This document shows positions 1-9,953 of a stretch of DNA of 64,000 nucleotides, one piece after another; position 1 is the first letter of the stretch; the number at the start of each line of letters is the position of its first letter. The position numbers were made by a program, and so were the translations under genes. A model generated the notes under the pieces. It worked only from the letters and a program-made list of their open reading frames with translations. It ran no database searches and was not told the origin of the DNA. The DNA is from Amorphus coralli DSM 19760 (lineage in GTDB: Bacteria > Pseudomonadota > Alphaproteobacteria > Rhizobiales > Amorphaceae), in contig NZ_KB894577.1 of the NCBI RefSeq assembly GCF_000374525.1, forward strand, positions 1 to 64,000, given 5' to 3'.

Positions 1-303
1 CTCGTGCCGGTCCTTGCGGCCGGCGACATCGTCATCCTGGACAATCTCGGCTCCCACAAGTCGGCCGCCGTGCGCGAGATGATCCACGACGCCGGCGCCG
101 AGCTGCGCTTCCTGCCGCCCTACTCACCCGATCTCAATCCGATCGAGCAGGCCTTCGCCAAGATCAAGCACTGGATGCGCCACGCCCAGAAGCGCACGAT
201 CGAGGACACATGGCGCCACCTCGGGCAGCTCGTCCACACCATCGAACCCGACGAATGCCGGAACTACCTAACAAACGCAGGATACGCTTCCGTCAAAACA
301 TGA
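1..303 (+). CDS. IS630-family transposase, C-terminal part (cut by window start)
   Basis: The reading frame is already open at base 1, so the N-terminal half lies outside the window; the GTG at base 4 is probably internal. The 99 visible residues are the end of a DDE-superfamily transposase of the IS630 type. The second catalytic Asp is in the [11 protein letters not shown] stretch (about residue 13), and the terminal Glu is in the [18 protein letters not shown] signature (about residues 38-55), which is diagnostic for the family. The stop at 301-303 is followed within about 10 bases by CTCTAA, and IS630 elements insert at TA, so the right end of the element may be near 312. That boundary is inferred, since the left end is not visible. 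Confidence 0.9.
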   Translation, partial: LVPVLAAGDIVILDNLGSHKSAAVREMIHDAGAELRFLPPYSPDLNPIEQAFAKIKHWMRHAQKRTIEDTWRHLGQLVHTIEPDECRNYLTNAGYASVKT

Positions 304-362
304 AACGCTCTAAGGCCGCAGAGCAGATGATGGAAAGATCTGCCCTTTGAGACTGCGTCCGT

Positions 363-3119
363 TCAACTGGTTTCCAGACGGCGCTCATCCCGACGCTTGC
401 GGAACGTCGAAGCAGTAATGACGATAAGGCATATCAGGCTTACCGACACCATGAACCATACGTTGATGAGGAAGATTTGCACCCAGCGGTTCTCATACCG
501 CAGGGTAAACTCGTGCGTTCCAGGCGGAATGGTGACGAACGCCGGCCAGTTTCCCACCCGCTCCCACGCGATGGGCTCTCCGTCCAGATAGGGTCGCAGC
601 GAGGCGTTCGGCCAGAGTTCGTAGACCAGCCGCGATTGCTGATCCCCGTCCACGACAGCCTTTACCTTGGTCGAGAAGTTCGTCGTGAACGATTTGAGCT
701 CGGCACCTTCCGGCCCAGCCTCGAGGCGGACGATGCCGTTGTCTGCGACCACCGTCGAGAACTCCTGAAGGTCGGCGTTGACCTCGCGAACCACGATATT
801 GGTGACCGCGCCGTCGAAGTCAGGGGTCGCCGAAATCCAGAGATCGTTCAGGCCGTCGACGCGGAACGTCTGTCGATGGCGACCGGGCTCCGTTCCCGGG
901 ATCGCATCACCCCTTACCCCGCCGAACGCAACATAGAGGGTGCCAGCCGTCGAGTCCTCCACGTCCAGGCGCACTTCGTATTCGGTGCCCTTTTGATGCT
1001 TGAGGACGAATCCGAAGTGATTGGCAGTGCTTCCCGGCACCCGGACCATCCGGCCGTCCTCTAAGTTCCAACCGTCGGCAACCTGAAAGTCCCACGTGTC
1101 CGGTTGCTCCTGAAGATACTGGGCGAGCACCGAATCCTGGCCCGTGCGTGGCTCCTCCCCATAGACGAGGTGCGTCAGGAAAAAGCCGTCTCCAATCGCG
1201 TGCGTCTCTCCAAGACTGACGGTATCGGAGGCCAGCATCGAGAGGCGCGAACGGCTGGCCTCATCCCAGAGGACGAAATTGGCGCCCGTGCGCAGCACCC
1301 ATTCTCGGTTGTATCGCCCGAACCAACCGCCCATCAGATTATGATAATCCCGCTCCATCGCCAGCACGGCATCGTAGCCGGAAAAAGTCATAACCTTCAC
1401 GCGGTCGCTGATGAGCCAGCCGCCATTGAGCGGAAAGAAGGTATCCACTTTGTCGGTCAGATAGACGACCTTCGTCAGGAACTTGTGGTCGGGGTACGAC
1501 GCAAATATCGCCGCGATCCGATCCAACGGGCCGTTCACATAGCCGACCATGTCGTCGAAGACGCCTTCCTGTCCAAACTCGCGCTGAATGTCGAACAACG
1601 GATAGGCGGATACCGCGGCCATGGGAACCGCAGCGAACACAAGCGCACGCGATGTGCGCCCCACCAGAATGATGCCGATGGCAATTGCGGAAAGCAGGAC
1701 TCCGCCGAGCAGAGGATCGATCTCAAAATACTTGGCAGCGGCGGGATCGAAAACCAGCCAGAGACTAAACACCAGCCAGATAAAGGCGGTGGCCCAAAAG
1801 CCCCAGCCGCGGACATGGGGTGTAGCATGCTGAACCACGAGCTCGGCCAAGAACGCAAGAGACAACGCGAGCGGCAGACCGGCAAAGAGGAGGTAACGGA
1901 AATAGAGGTGCATCCGCCCGAGCACGGGAATGCCGTAGTAGAACGCGTCCGACCCGATCGTATGGGAGCCTAGCGAGATAATGGTGACCAAGATGAACGG
2001 GACGAGCATAAGTCCGGCAAAACGAGCCTTGCGCTGCGGGATACTGCCGCGCGCGCTGGCCAGCACAATCACCCCGAGGAGGATGAGCGCAATTGGCACC
2101 AGGCCCAGATAATACTGGGTCTCAAAGGCAGCGCCGAACTCGCTGAACTGCGAGATGCCGGCAAGCAGGCTCCGGCCGTTGAAGGTGTCGGCATGGGCGA
2201 CGCTCGACAGGTTCTTCTGGGGTTCGGCGACTAGCTCGACGTGGTTGATTTGCCCGATATAGAACGGCAGAACCGCGAGAACAGCTAGGCCGGTAGCCAA
2301 GAAAGGCATAAACAGACGCTGTAGCGCCACCCGAGTTTTAAGAGGGCGATGAAACCGGTCATAATAGAGGTTTGCGGCAATGAAAAACGCGACCAGTAAA
2401 CCGCCGAGCATCATGGGCGCATAGCTGGTGAGCATGTAGATGATGAAAATCGGGACCACTGCCACCGTCACCAGCCAGCGCCGCGCGAACAGAAGCCAAC
2501 AAAGCAGATAGGCGATAACCGGCAGCCACATCGCCTGGAACCAGAAGGGCGTGTAGGCCAGGTAGGTGGACGTCTGGAAGGACAGAACGAAGGCGAGCGC
2601 CGCGAACACGCTGGCACCGATACTCAGCCCAAAGAAGTGGCGCGCCAGCAGCACCGTGAAGTAGGTGGCTGCGAGAAAATGCAGAACATGGATGAGTGTA
2701 AAGGCGAACACGGCCGTCGACAGGTCGGATACGTCGAAAACCAGATAAGCCAGCAAGTAAGGCGGATAGACCGTCAGCATGTTCGGCCGCAGACCGAAAT
2801 CACTGGCCCCGCCATGGGTCAGGAAGTCCACGCCAAAGATTCCGCCACCCCAAAACCTGTTGTAACCCTCAACGAACTGGGGAAACCATGCAAGACGAAC
2901 ATCCCCGACCAGCGCGTAGCCTGGCCAGCCGGCGGTGGCTCCCTGAAAGACGCCCAGGACAGGCAGGAAGGCAAACAGCGTTGCGAGGACGGCCGTCGCT
3001 GCCGCAACCGCGTGGACGTTCATCCTCGAAGTCAGCGGCGTTCCGGCGGGCCTGCGATACGGATTGGCGACGACTTCCGGTTGCGCCGGCACACGATGGT
3101 CGGAACGGACCTCCCCCAT
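363..3119 (-). CDS. YfhO-like polytopic membrane protein, copy 1
   Basis: This 918-residue protein has a short N-terminal cytoplasmic stretch and about 12 hydrophobic segments to roughly residue 510. A long hydrophilic, probably periplasmic, part follows (about 530-880), and a last membrane helix precedes a basic tail (KRRDERR). The layout and motifs such as GDVRLAWFPQF and GGASDFGLRPN near the N-terminus fit the YfhO/GT-C-like bacterial membrane protein group. Members are thought to transfer sugars from lipid carriers to surface polymers. The exact substrate cannot be read. The start is ATG at 3119. It lies 56 bases downstream of a close paralogue on the same strand, so the two are probably cotranscribed. 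Base composition looks more A+T-rich than the genes beyond 7 kb. Confidence 0.75.
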   Translation of the reverse strand: MGEVRSDHRVPAQPEVVANPYRRPAGTPLTSRMNVHAVAAATAVLATLFAFLPVLGVFQGATAGWPGYALVGDVRLAWFPQFVEGYNRFWGGGIFGVDFLTHGGASDFGLRPNMLTVYPPYLLAYLVFDVSDLSTAVFAFTLIHVLHFLAATYFTVLLARHFFGLSIGASVFAALAFVLSFQTSTYLAYTPFWFQAMWLPVIAYLLCWLLFARRWLVTVAVVPIFIIYMLTSYAPMMLGGLLVAFFIAANLYYDRFHRPLKTRVALQRLFMPFLATGLAVLAVLPFYIGQINHVELVAEPQKNLSSVAHADTFNGRSLLAGISQFSEFGAAFETQYYLGLVPIALILLGVIVLASARGSIPQRKARFAGLMLVPFILVTIISLGSHTIGSDAFYYGIPVLGRMHLYFRYLLFAGLPLALSLAFLAELVVQHATPHVRGWGFWATAFIWLVFSLWLVFDPAAAKYFEIDPLLGGVLLSAIAIGIILVGRTSRALVFAAVPMAAVSAYPLFDIQREFGQEGVFDDMVGYVNGPLDRIAAIFASYPDHKFLTKVVYLTDKVDTFFPLNGGWLISDRVKVMTFSGYDAVLAMERDYHNLMGGWFGRYNREWVLRTGANFVLWDEASRSRLSMLASDTVSLGETHAIGDGFFLTHLVYGEEPRTGQDSVLAQYLQEQPDTWDFQVADGWNLEDGRMVRVPGSTANHFGFVLKHQKGTEYEVRLDVEDSTAGTLYVAFGGVRGDAIPGTEPGRHRQTFRVDGLNDLWISATPDFDGAVTNIVVREVNADLQEFSTVVADNGIVRLEAGPEGAELKSFTTNFSTKVKAVVDGDQQSRLVYELWPNASLRPYLDGEPIAWERVGNWPAFVTIPPGTHEFTLRYENRWVQIFLINVWFMVSVSLICLIVITASTFRKRRDERRLETS

Positions 3120-3175
3120 CAGGCTTTACCCGCTACGTCCTTAGTCGATTTCAACATCATGACCATGGTGGCGCC

Positions 3176-5929
3176 TCACGCTGCTCGCGGCTGCCGCCGG
3201 CGGCGGCTGCGCGCGGCAGTCACACCAGCTCCCACCACCGCGACCGCGACAACCCCGATCCCGGTCCACACGGTGATCCCGAACAGAGTCGTCCAGATGT
3301 TCTCGTAGCGCAGCTTGAAGAAGTGATTGCCTGCGGGAATAGTGACGAACGGTGGCCAGGTCCCGATCATTTCCCATTCCACCGGCTCACCGTTGAGATA
3401 GGGCTGCCACGAGGCGTTGGGCCACAGTTCGAAGACCAGTTGCGAAGGCTCGGTCCCTTCCACACTGGCTGTAACCTTTTTTGTCCAGTTGGTGGAAAAA
3501 GAGGTCAGTGCGGCGGTACCGGGATTTCCTTCCAGTCGCAGGATACCATTGTCGGCAAGCACAGTCTGCGCTCGCGGAACCTCGCTGCTGATGTCCCGCA
3601 CGACAATGTTGGTGATCTCGCCGTCAAAGTCCGACGTGGCGGTAATCCAGAAGTCGCCCTTGCCGTCGGACGTAAAGGTCCGCGTGTGAACGCCCGGTTC
3701 TTCGCCGGGGAGGCCCTCGCCAGTCGTCCCGCCGAGTGCGACAAACACTTTGCCGACGCTTGAATTGCGGACCTCGACGCTGACTTCGTAGGTCGCGCCC
3801 TCAAGCGGCTTGATTGCGACACCCGCGCGCGCCTGCATTCCGTTGTCGGGTTTGACTAGAATTCCGTTCTTGATGTCCCAGCCGTCGATCACGTGCGGTG
3901 ACCAGCCGATGGGCTCGCCCTCCCGCACCCGAACGAGCGCGCTACTCTGACCAATCCGTGCCGGTTCCGAATAAATCAACTGGGTCAGGTACATGTTGCC
4001 CACGGGATGGGTCGCGCCAAAGGTGACTGTATCCGCGGCAATCATCGACAGTTTGTGGCGGCTCGCCTCGTCCCAGAGGATAAAGTCTACACCCGTGCGC
4101 AGCACCCATTCGCGATTGTAGCGGCCGAACCAGCCGCCCATCATCGAATGATACGCGTTCTCCATCGCGAGCACGGCGTCATAGCCGGAATAGCTCATGA
4201 CCTTAATACGATCGCTTAGCAGCCATGGCTCGTTCAGCGGGAAGTAGGTGTCTACGCCCTCGGACAGGCTCAAAACCTTGGTCAGATCCTTCTGTTCCGG
4301 GTAATCTCTAAAGATGCCGACAAGCCGGTCTTTCGTCGCATCCTCAAAATCGACGAAGGCCTGGAAAGCGCCGTGCTGCCCATAGAGGCGCTGGATATTG
4401 AACATCGGATAGGAAGAAACGAGGACCAGCGGAATCGCGGAGAGTGCTACTGTCAGTGAGGTTCGACCCATGACAAGAATCGCGACGCAAAGCATCGCTA
4501 GGAATGCCTCCACCAGAACACTGTCAACAATGAAGTATTTGTGCGCCTCGCCGCTCAGCGCGAGCCAGACGCTGAAGGCACCCCAGAAGATCACCACTGA
4601 GAGGAAGATCGCAGTGCGCTGCCTCGCACTCGCCAACCGCGCAATCCAGTCTGCGCAGATGGCGAGGGCAATGGCGAACGGCAGGCCGGCGAACAGAAGA
4701 TAGCGGACGTACAAGTGCATCCGGCCGAGTACCGGCACGGCGTAGTAGAACGCATCGGAGGCAACAGTCGCAGCGCCAAGGGCTGCGATGGCGAAGACCA
4801 GGAATGTTGCAAGCGTGATCGAGAGGACGGTCCGCGAACGCACAGAAGCGCTAAGCCCTCCGGCTAGAAGTGCGAGGCCGCAGACGATCACTAGAAGGGC
4901 TGCAAAGCCGAAAAAGAGCCGTGACTCGACAGGCGGTGCGACTGTGGAAAATTGGGACAGTGCCGCGACGATGCTGTGACCGTTCAGGGCATCCATGTGC
5001 GCGACGGCGTTGAGGCTTTTGTGCGGCTCTGCGACTAGTCGCATGTAATGAAACTGGGCCAGATAATACGGCGCGACAATAAGGACGGAGAGGACCGAGG
5101 CTACGGCCGGTGCCCAGATCCGCGGTGCGGCGGAGCGCCAGCGAAGCGGTCGGATGAAGCGGATGTAGTAGACTGCAAGACAGAGGATCGCAGCGACCGC
5201 GAGGCCGCCGACCATCATCGGCACATAGCTTGTCAGCATGTACGTCACGATAACGGGAACGGCGAGCAGCGGTGCGAACCAATGGCGGGCAAAAAGAAGC
5301 CAGCACAGGACATAGGCCAGCACCGGCATCAGCATCGCCTGGAACCAGAACGGCGTGTAGGCGATGTAGCTCGAAACGTGGAAAGAGAGCACAAAAGCAA
5401 TGCTGGCGAACAGGCTTGCTCCACGCGATAAGCCGAGATACCTCCAGCACAGGAGCGAGGTAAACAGGGCCCCCGCAAAGAAATGGAGCGCGTGCAGGCC
5501 CGCGAAAACCACACCGGCCGTGGTGATGTCGGAGACATCGAACAGCAGGTAGCTGAGCACGAACAATGGATAGGCGGGCAGCATATTCGGCCTGAGACCA
5601 AAGTCGCTTGCCCCGCCGTGCGTTAGAAAATCAACGCCAAAGATTCCACCGCTCCAAAAGCGGTTATAGCCCTCCACGAACTGGGGAAACCAGGCCATGC
5701 GGACATCACCGGTCAGCATGAAGCCTGGCCACCCGGCCGTAACGCCCTGGAAAACCCCCAGGACGGGAAGGAACGCGAAGAGCGTCGTCAGCAATGCGAC
5801 GATTACGGCGACGAGCGGGAACGATCCCCCGTGCGGGGCCAAAGTCGATGTTTTCTTTCGAAAGGGATGCCCGGACGTCACGACAGCCGCAGACCGTCCC
5901 GGCAGATCGGCATGGCGCACATTTGTCAT
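3176..5929 (-). CDS. YfhO-like polytopic membrane protein, copy 2
   Basis: This protein has 917 residues from the ATG at 5929. A longer frame from a TTG at 6010 adds 27 unconserved residues, and I prefer 5929 because it gives the same length as the neighbouring paralogue. The order of parts is the same: N-terminal cytoplasmic leader, many membrane helices, a long periplasmic-type domain and one final helix with an Arg-rich tail (RSRRRRQPRAA). Blocks such as MMGGWFGRYNREWVLRTG and YDAVLAME are almost identical between the copies, while membrane segments have diverged, so this is an old tandem duplication. The function is probably GT-C-like glycosyl transfer from a polyprenyl carrier; this is inferred from fold and not from a recognised catalytic site. 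A weak AGAAG lies upstream of the start. Confidence 0.75.
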   Translation of the reverse strand: MTNVRHADLPGRSAAVVTSGHPFRKKTSTLAPHGGSFPLVAVIVALLTTLFAFLPVLGVFQGVTAGWPGFMLTGDVRMAWFPQFVEGYNRFWSGGIFGVDFLTHGGASDFGLRPNMLPAYPLFVLSYLLFDVSDITTAGVVFAGLHALHFFAGALFTSLLCWRYLGLSRGASLFASIAFVLSFHVSSYIAYTPFWFQAMLMPVLAYVLCWLLFARHWFAPLLAVPVIVTYMLTSYVPMMVGGLAVAAILCLAVYYIRFIRPLRWRSAAPRIWAPAVASVLSVLIVAPYYLAQFHYMRLVAEPHKSLNAVAHMDALNGHSIVAALSQFSTVAPPVESRLFFGFAALLVIVCGLALLAGGLSASVRSRTVLSITLATFLVFAIAALGAATVASDAFYYAVPVLGRMHLYVRYLLFAGLPFAIALAICADWIARLASARQRTAIFLSVVIFWGAFSVWLALSGEAHKYFIVDSVLVEAFLAMLCVAILVMGRTSLTVALSAIPLVLVSSYPMFNIQRLYGQHGAFQAFVDFEDATKDRLVGIFRDYPEQKDLTKVLSLSEGVDTYFPLNEPWLLSDRIKVMSYSGYDAVLAMENAYHSMMGGWFGRYNREWVLRTGVDFILWDEASRHKLSMIAADTVTFGATHPVGNMYLTQLIYSEPARIGQSSALVRVREGEPIGWSPHVIDGWDIKNGILVKPDNGMQARAGVAIKPLEGATYEVSVEVRNSSVGKVFVALGGTTGEGLPGEEPGVHTRTFTSDGKGDFWITATSDFDGEITNIVVRDISSEVPRAQTVLADNGILRLEGNPGTAALTSFSTNWTKKVTASVEGTEPSQLVFELWPNASWQPYLNGEPVEWEMIGTWPPFVTIPAGNHFFKLRYENIWTTLFGITVWTGIGVVAVAVVGAGVTAARSRRRRQPRAA

Positions 5930-6109
5930 GAACGGTCTTCTAAACTCGTACTGGCAACGACTGATCGGGCGGTGATGACGGCGTTTAGCACCTGGAAATT
6001 GATCCGACAACGCTATTCACGCCCAGCCCAGGCGGTTGCGATCAAGGTGAAAACCTCTGCACATTGCGCGGAAACGCGCGGCTCGTGACACACCGTTCTG
6101 GCAGCAAAC

Positions 6110-7015
6110 TCACCGCGGAATGAAGCGGCGGGGGCTGACCTCGCGCACCAGCTTGAGCGGCACTTCGACGAACGCCAGCCGGGCCCCGATGCCAATCACT
6201 AAGTCGGTCTCGTCCCAAAGCTCGTAGGTGTTGGCGATGGTCAGGCCCAGCGGCTCGCGCTCCGAGACGATGCCGCGGCCGCGCGGAAGAAAACCACCGG
6301 CGCCCGAGCCGGGCCGAAAGGGCCCTGACCTCCTCGATGGCCACGAGGGCACCGGAACCGACGAAGACCATCGGCGCCTCCGCCTCGTCGATGACGTCGA
6401 CATCCACCGACCGTTCCGGCCAGACGGCCAGAGGACCGGCGAGATCGACGGGCGCGCGGGCCGAAGACTGCTCCCACGGCATCTCCAGCGCCGCCGGGCC
6501 GCGGCGCATCGATCCATCTCCTGAAACTCTCGGCCCATCTGCATGTGACCAGGCTCGGATGGTCAATCCGGCCGATCCGCCTGGTAAGCCCCCCACAGCG
6601 TGGCGAGTTGGTCGTACATCTCGTGTAGGTGCCCCCTATCCTTGCCCAGGAACGGACTTGGCACCTGACCGGTCAGGCAGAGAACCGGCTCGTTGGCGCT
6701 CTGTGCGGTCACCAGCGCGGCACCGGCTTTTAGGATGCCCGGTCACGGAAACAACGAGTAGACACCCAGCCGACCACTGGCGCGGGCATAGCGGAACGCC
6801 ATGTAACCGCACGCCTGCTCGTGCCGCGCACCGATCGTCCGGATGGCGTTGGAGCGCGCCAGCGCGTCGAACAGGCCGTAGATCTGCGCACCAGGCAGGC
6901 CGAACAGCGTGTCGACGCCGTGCAGCTCCAGTTCGCGGACGATCGCCTCGCCACCGGTCATGTGCGGCATGTCGGGTTCCTCTCCATACGGGGCGTACCG
7001 CTTGGGGTGAGGCAT
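6110..7015 (-). pseudogene. Decayed acetolactate-synthase-like TPP enzyme
   Basis: Three frames must be stitched to recover a thiamine-diphosphate enzyme of the acetolactate synthase/benzoylformate decarboxylase type. From 7015 the frame reads an intact N-terminal PYR domain (GGEAIVRELELHGVDTLFG, then ARHEQACGYMAF with the catalytic-type Glu) to a stop at 6743. Another frame then continues with ANEPVLCLTGQVPSPFLGK and GHLHEMYDQLATL to about 6566. A third gives RGPAALEMPWEQ and the central domain, finishing with GRGIVSEREPLGLTIANTYELWDETDLV to a stop at 6110. At least three frameshifts are needed. The C-terminal cofactor-binding domain (about 200 residues) is missing, and about 550 residues would be expected in full. 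It is not functional. It ends 64 bases after the acyl-CoA synthetase gene, which suggests a former operon. Confidence 0.8.
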
Positions 7016-7079
7016 CTGGTGGGAGCGACAGCGGAGCCTTGCCGCCAGCGGTTGTCAATGTGCAGACGGCAGGGACCGC

Positions 7080-8708
7080 TCAGACGGCGCGGGCGCGGGT
7101 GCGCAGCTCGAACTTCTGGATCTTGCCCGTCGATGTCTTCGGCAGCGGCCCGAACACCACCGCCTTGGGGCACTTGAAGTGGGCCAGCCGCTCCCGGCAG
7201 AAGGCGACGATCTCGTCTTCGGAGGCCTCCACACCGGGCCGCAGCTCCACGAAGGCGCACGGCGTCTCGCCCCATTTCTCGTCGGGCTTTGCAACCACCG
7301 CCACCGAGGCCACCGCAGGGTGGCGGTAGATCACGTCCTCCACCTCCACCGACGAGATGTTCTCCCCGCCGGAAATGATGATGTCCTTGGAGCGGTCCTT
7401 GATCTGCAGATAACCGTCGGGATGCACCACGGCCAGATCGCCGGAATGGAACCAGCCGTCGGCGAAGGCCGCCTCCGTCGCGGACGGGTTCTTCAGGTAG
7501 CCCTTCGCCACCACGTTGCCGCGGAACATGATCTCGCCGACGGTCTCGCCATCGTGCGGCACGTCTTCCAGCGTCTCGGGAAACTTGACCTTGAGATCGG
7601 CGAGCACGTGGTAGCGCACGCCCTGGCGCGACTTCAGCCGGGCGCGCTCCTCAGCCAGTTCGGCGTCCCATTCCCCATGCCAGGAACAGACCACGGCCGG
7701 TCCATAGACCTCGGTCAGCCCGTAGACATGGGTGACGGCGAAACCGGCCTTCTCCATGGCCTCCAGCGTGGCAGCAGGCGGCGGCGCTGCGGCCGTCATG
7801 ACCTTCACGGGGTGCGGCAGCTCGGTCTCCTGCGATAGGACCGCGTCGACCACCATGGAGAGAACGATCGGCGCGCCGCAGAAGTGGGTCACCCCCCGCT
7901 CCCGGATCGCGTCCAGGATGGCCGCGCCGCTCACCTGGCGCAGGCAGACATGGGTGCCGGCCAGCGCGGCGATGGTCCACGGGAAGCACCAGCCGTTGCA
8001 GTGGAACATCGGCAGGGTCCAGAGATAGACCGGGTGGTGCGCCAGATCCCAGGCCAGCACGTTGCCCATCGCCGTCAGGTAGGCACCGCGATGGTGGTAG
8101 ACGACACCCTTCGGATCGCCCGTGGTGCCAGACGTGTAGTTCAGCGCGATGGCCTTCCATTCGTCCTCGGGCGCGGTCCAGGCGAAGTCCGGATCGCCGC
8201 CGGCAAGGAAGGCCTCGTAGTCCGTCTCGCCGATCTGATCGTGCCGGTGGGCGGCCAGCCCGTCATCCACGTCGATCACCGGGATGTCCCGGCCCAGGCG
8301 CTCCAGCGCCTCCGCCATCACCGGCGCGAATTCCGTGTCGCAGATGATGAGCCTCGCTTCGCCGTGATCGAGCATGAAGGCGATCGCCGCCGCATCGAGC
8401 CGGATGTTGAGCGCGTTGAGCACGGCTCCGGCCATCGGCACACCGAAATGGCACTCGATCATTTCCGGCGTGTTGGCGAGCATCACCGCGACCGTGTCGT
8501 CCTCGCCGATGCCGCGCGCGGCAAGCGCCGAGGCCAGCCGGCGCGAGCGCTCATAGAGCTGTGCCCAGTTGTAGCGCCGCTCGCCGTGCACGACGGCAAG
8601 CCGCCCCGGATAGACGCTCGCCGAGCGCTCCAGGAACCCGAGCGGAGACAGGGAGGCGAAGTTCGCCACGCGACGGTCCAGATCCTCGGCATACGCAGCC
8701 ATTCCCAT
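7080..8708 (-). CDS. AMP-forming fatty-acyl-CoA synthetase / ligase
   Basis: This 542-residue adenylate-forming enzyme activates a carboxylic acid to the acyl-AMP and then the acyl-CoA in the cytoplasm. The P-loop-like A3 motif is [18 protein letters not shown] (about residue 178). The A5 region is [36 protein letters not shown] covers the A7-A8 hinge, and [13 protein letters not shown] near the C-terminus carries the catalytic Lys. Similarity is to AlkK-type medium/long-chain acyl-CoA synthetases; chain length is not predictable. I chose the ATG at 8708 because AGGGAG lies about 8 bases upstream. An ATG at 8702 is also possible, and a longer frame to 8789 lacks conserved residues. The gene sits just upstream of a dead TPP enzyme on the same strand and is divergent from the AEC permease. 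Confidence 0.9.
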   Translation of the reverse strand: MGMAAYAEDLDRRVANFASLSPLGFLERSASVYPGRLAVVHGERRYNWAQLYERSRRLASALAARGIGEDDTVAVMLANTPEMIECHFGVPMAGAVLNALNIRLDAAAIAFMLDHGEARLIICDTEFAPVMAEALERLGRDIPVIDVDDGLAAHRHDQIGETDYEAFLAGGDPDFAWTAPEDEWKAIALNYTSGTTGDPKGVVYHHRGAYLTAMGNVLAWDLAHHPVYLWTLPMFHCNGWCFPWTIAALAGTHVCLRQVSGAAILDAIRERGVTHFCGAPIVLSMVVDAVLSQETELPHPVKVMTAAAPPPAATLEAMEKAGFAVTHVYGLTEVYGPAVVCSWHGEWDAELAEERARLKSRQGVRYHVLADLKVKFPETLEDVPHDGETVGEIMFRGNVVAKGYLKNPSATEAAFADGWFHSGDLAVVHPDGYLQIKDRSKDIIISGGENISSVEVEDVIYRHPAVASVAVVAKPDEKWGETPCAFVELRPGVEASEDEIVAFCRERLAHFKCPKAVVFGPLPKTSTGKIQKFELRTRARAV

Positions 8709-8933
8709 GTCAGGCTTCTCCCTGTTTCCTTCGCTGCCGGAGCGTGTGCGAGGCCGACTCGCTTCACCGTCGAGCCGGACACATTCCAATTCCTCCGGTC
8801 GCTCCGGATCAAGCCCGTCTCAATTGCGGGTTGACCCGGCGCACCCGGTTCCGCAGCCTTTCGCCGTCCAGTGGGCATTCGTCGGTCGGGGCGATCATCC
8901 TCCCCCAATACGGCGACAGGGGGGACTTGCATC

Positions 8934-9896
8934 GTGGAAACGCTTGCGCTGGTCGTGCCGGTCTTCGCCGTCATGCTCACCGGCTTCGCCATGGTTCGGC
9001 TGGGTATCCTGCCGGCCACGATCGCGGGACCGCTGGTCCAGTTCGTCTACCGCGTCAGCCTTCCGGCGCTGATGTTCCGCATCGTCGCGGAAGACTCCCT
9101 CTCCTCCATTCTCGACTGGAAATTCTGGCTCGCCTTCGGCGGCGGCACGCTCCTTCTTCTGATCCTGGCCCGGCTTGTGGCCGGCCGCTGGCTGGGCGAT
9201 AACGCCGGTCAGCGCGCGATCCTGTCCCTTTCCGCCGTCCAGACCAACACCGGCTTTGTCGCGCTGCCGATCCTGCATTCGCTTTTCGGCGCGGCGGGCG
9301 TCCCCCCGGCAGCGGTGGCCAACATCATCATCGCCGGCGTGTTCTTTCCCATCGGCGTGGCCATGCTCGTGGCGGCGCGCGGTTCGACCGGGACCCGACC
9401 GTCATGGACCCGGATCGGCCGCGACGTGCTTCTCAGCCCGCTGGTCTGGCCGACGCTGCTGGGCCTTGTCTTCGCGAGCTTCGCCATCCCGATCCCGGCC
9501 ATCGTCGACGACTACCTGGCCATCCTCGCCGCAGCCCTGACGCCCGGCGCCCTGTTCGCCATCGGCGCCTCGCTGGATCTGAAGGCCATCCGCTACGACA
9601 TCGTCCGCATTGCCGCCCTCAGCGTGGTCAAGCTGGCGGTCTTGCCGGCCCTGGTCTTCGCCGTCGCCATGGCCCTCGACATGGCGCCGTTCACGATCAT
9701 AGCGGTGACGATCTGCGCTGCCGTGCCGACCGCCAAGAGCGTCTACTTCCTCGCCGAGGAATATGACGTGGCACAGCGCGACGCCGCCGCCGTGATCTCC
9801 GCCACGACGCTGGCCTCGGTGGTGACGCTGTCCCTTTGGCTGGTTGCCCTGGCCGAGGTCTTCCCGGAGGCCTTCCACTCCAGGATCGCGGGGTGA
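8934..9896 (+). CDS. AEC-family permease (auxin efflux carrier type)
   Basis: This 320-residue inner-membrane protein has about 10 hydrophobic helices in two repeats, typical of the AEC family of carboxylate (malonate/malate-like) or other organic anion transporters. Family features include QTNTGFVALPIL in helix 4 and the C-terminal half segment AVPTAKSVYFLAEEYDVA, matching the conserved P(x)A...A..Y pattern. The start is GTG at 8934, chosen because a GGGGGGA run lies 7-12 bases upstream and the membrane segment starts immediately. The substrate cannot be told. It is divergently placed from the acyl-CoA synthetase, with 225 bases between their starts, and that spacer must hold both promoters. 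Confidence 0.85.
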   Translation: METLALVVPVFAVMLTGFAMVRLGILPATIAGPLVQFVYRVSLPALMFRIVAEDSLSSILDWKFWLAFGGGTLLLLILARLVAGRWLGDNAGQRAILSLSAVQTNTGFVALPILHSLFGAAGVPPAAVANIIIAGVFFPIGVAMLVAARGSTGTRPSWTRIGRDVLLSPLVWPTLLGLVFASFAIPIPAIVDDYLAILAAALTPGALFAIGASLDLKAIRYDIVRIAALSVVKLAVLPALVFAVAMALDMAPFTIIAVTICAAVPTAKSVYFLAEEYDVAQRDAAAVISATTLASVVTLSLWLVALAEVFPEAFHSRIAG

Positions 9897-9953
9897 GCGT
9901 TTCCAGGCAAAGAGGAAACCCGTTCGCCGTCCGGAAACTTGTCTAAAGGCCCG

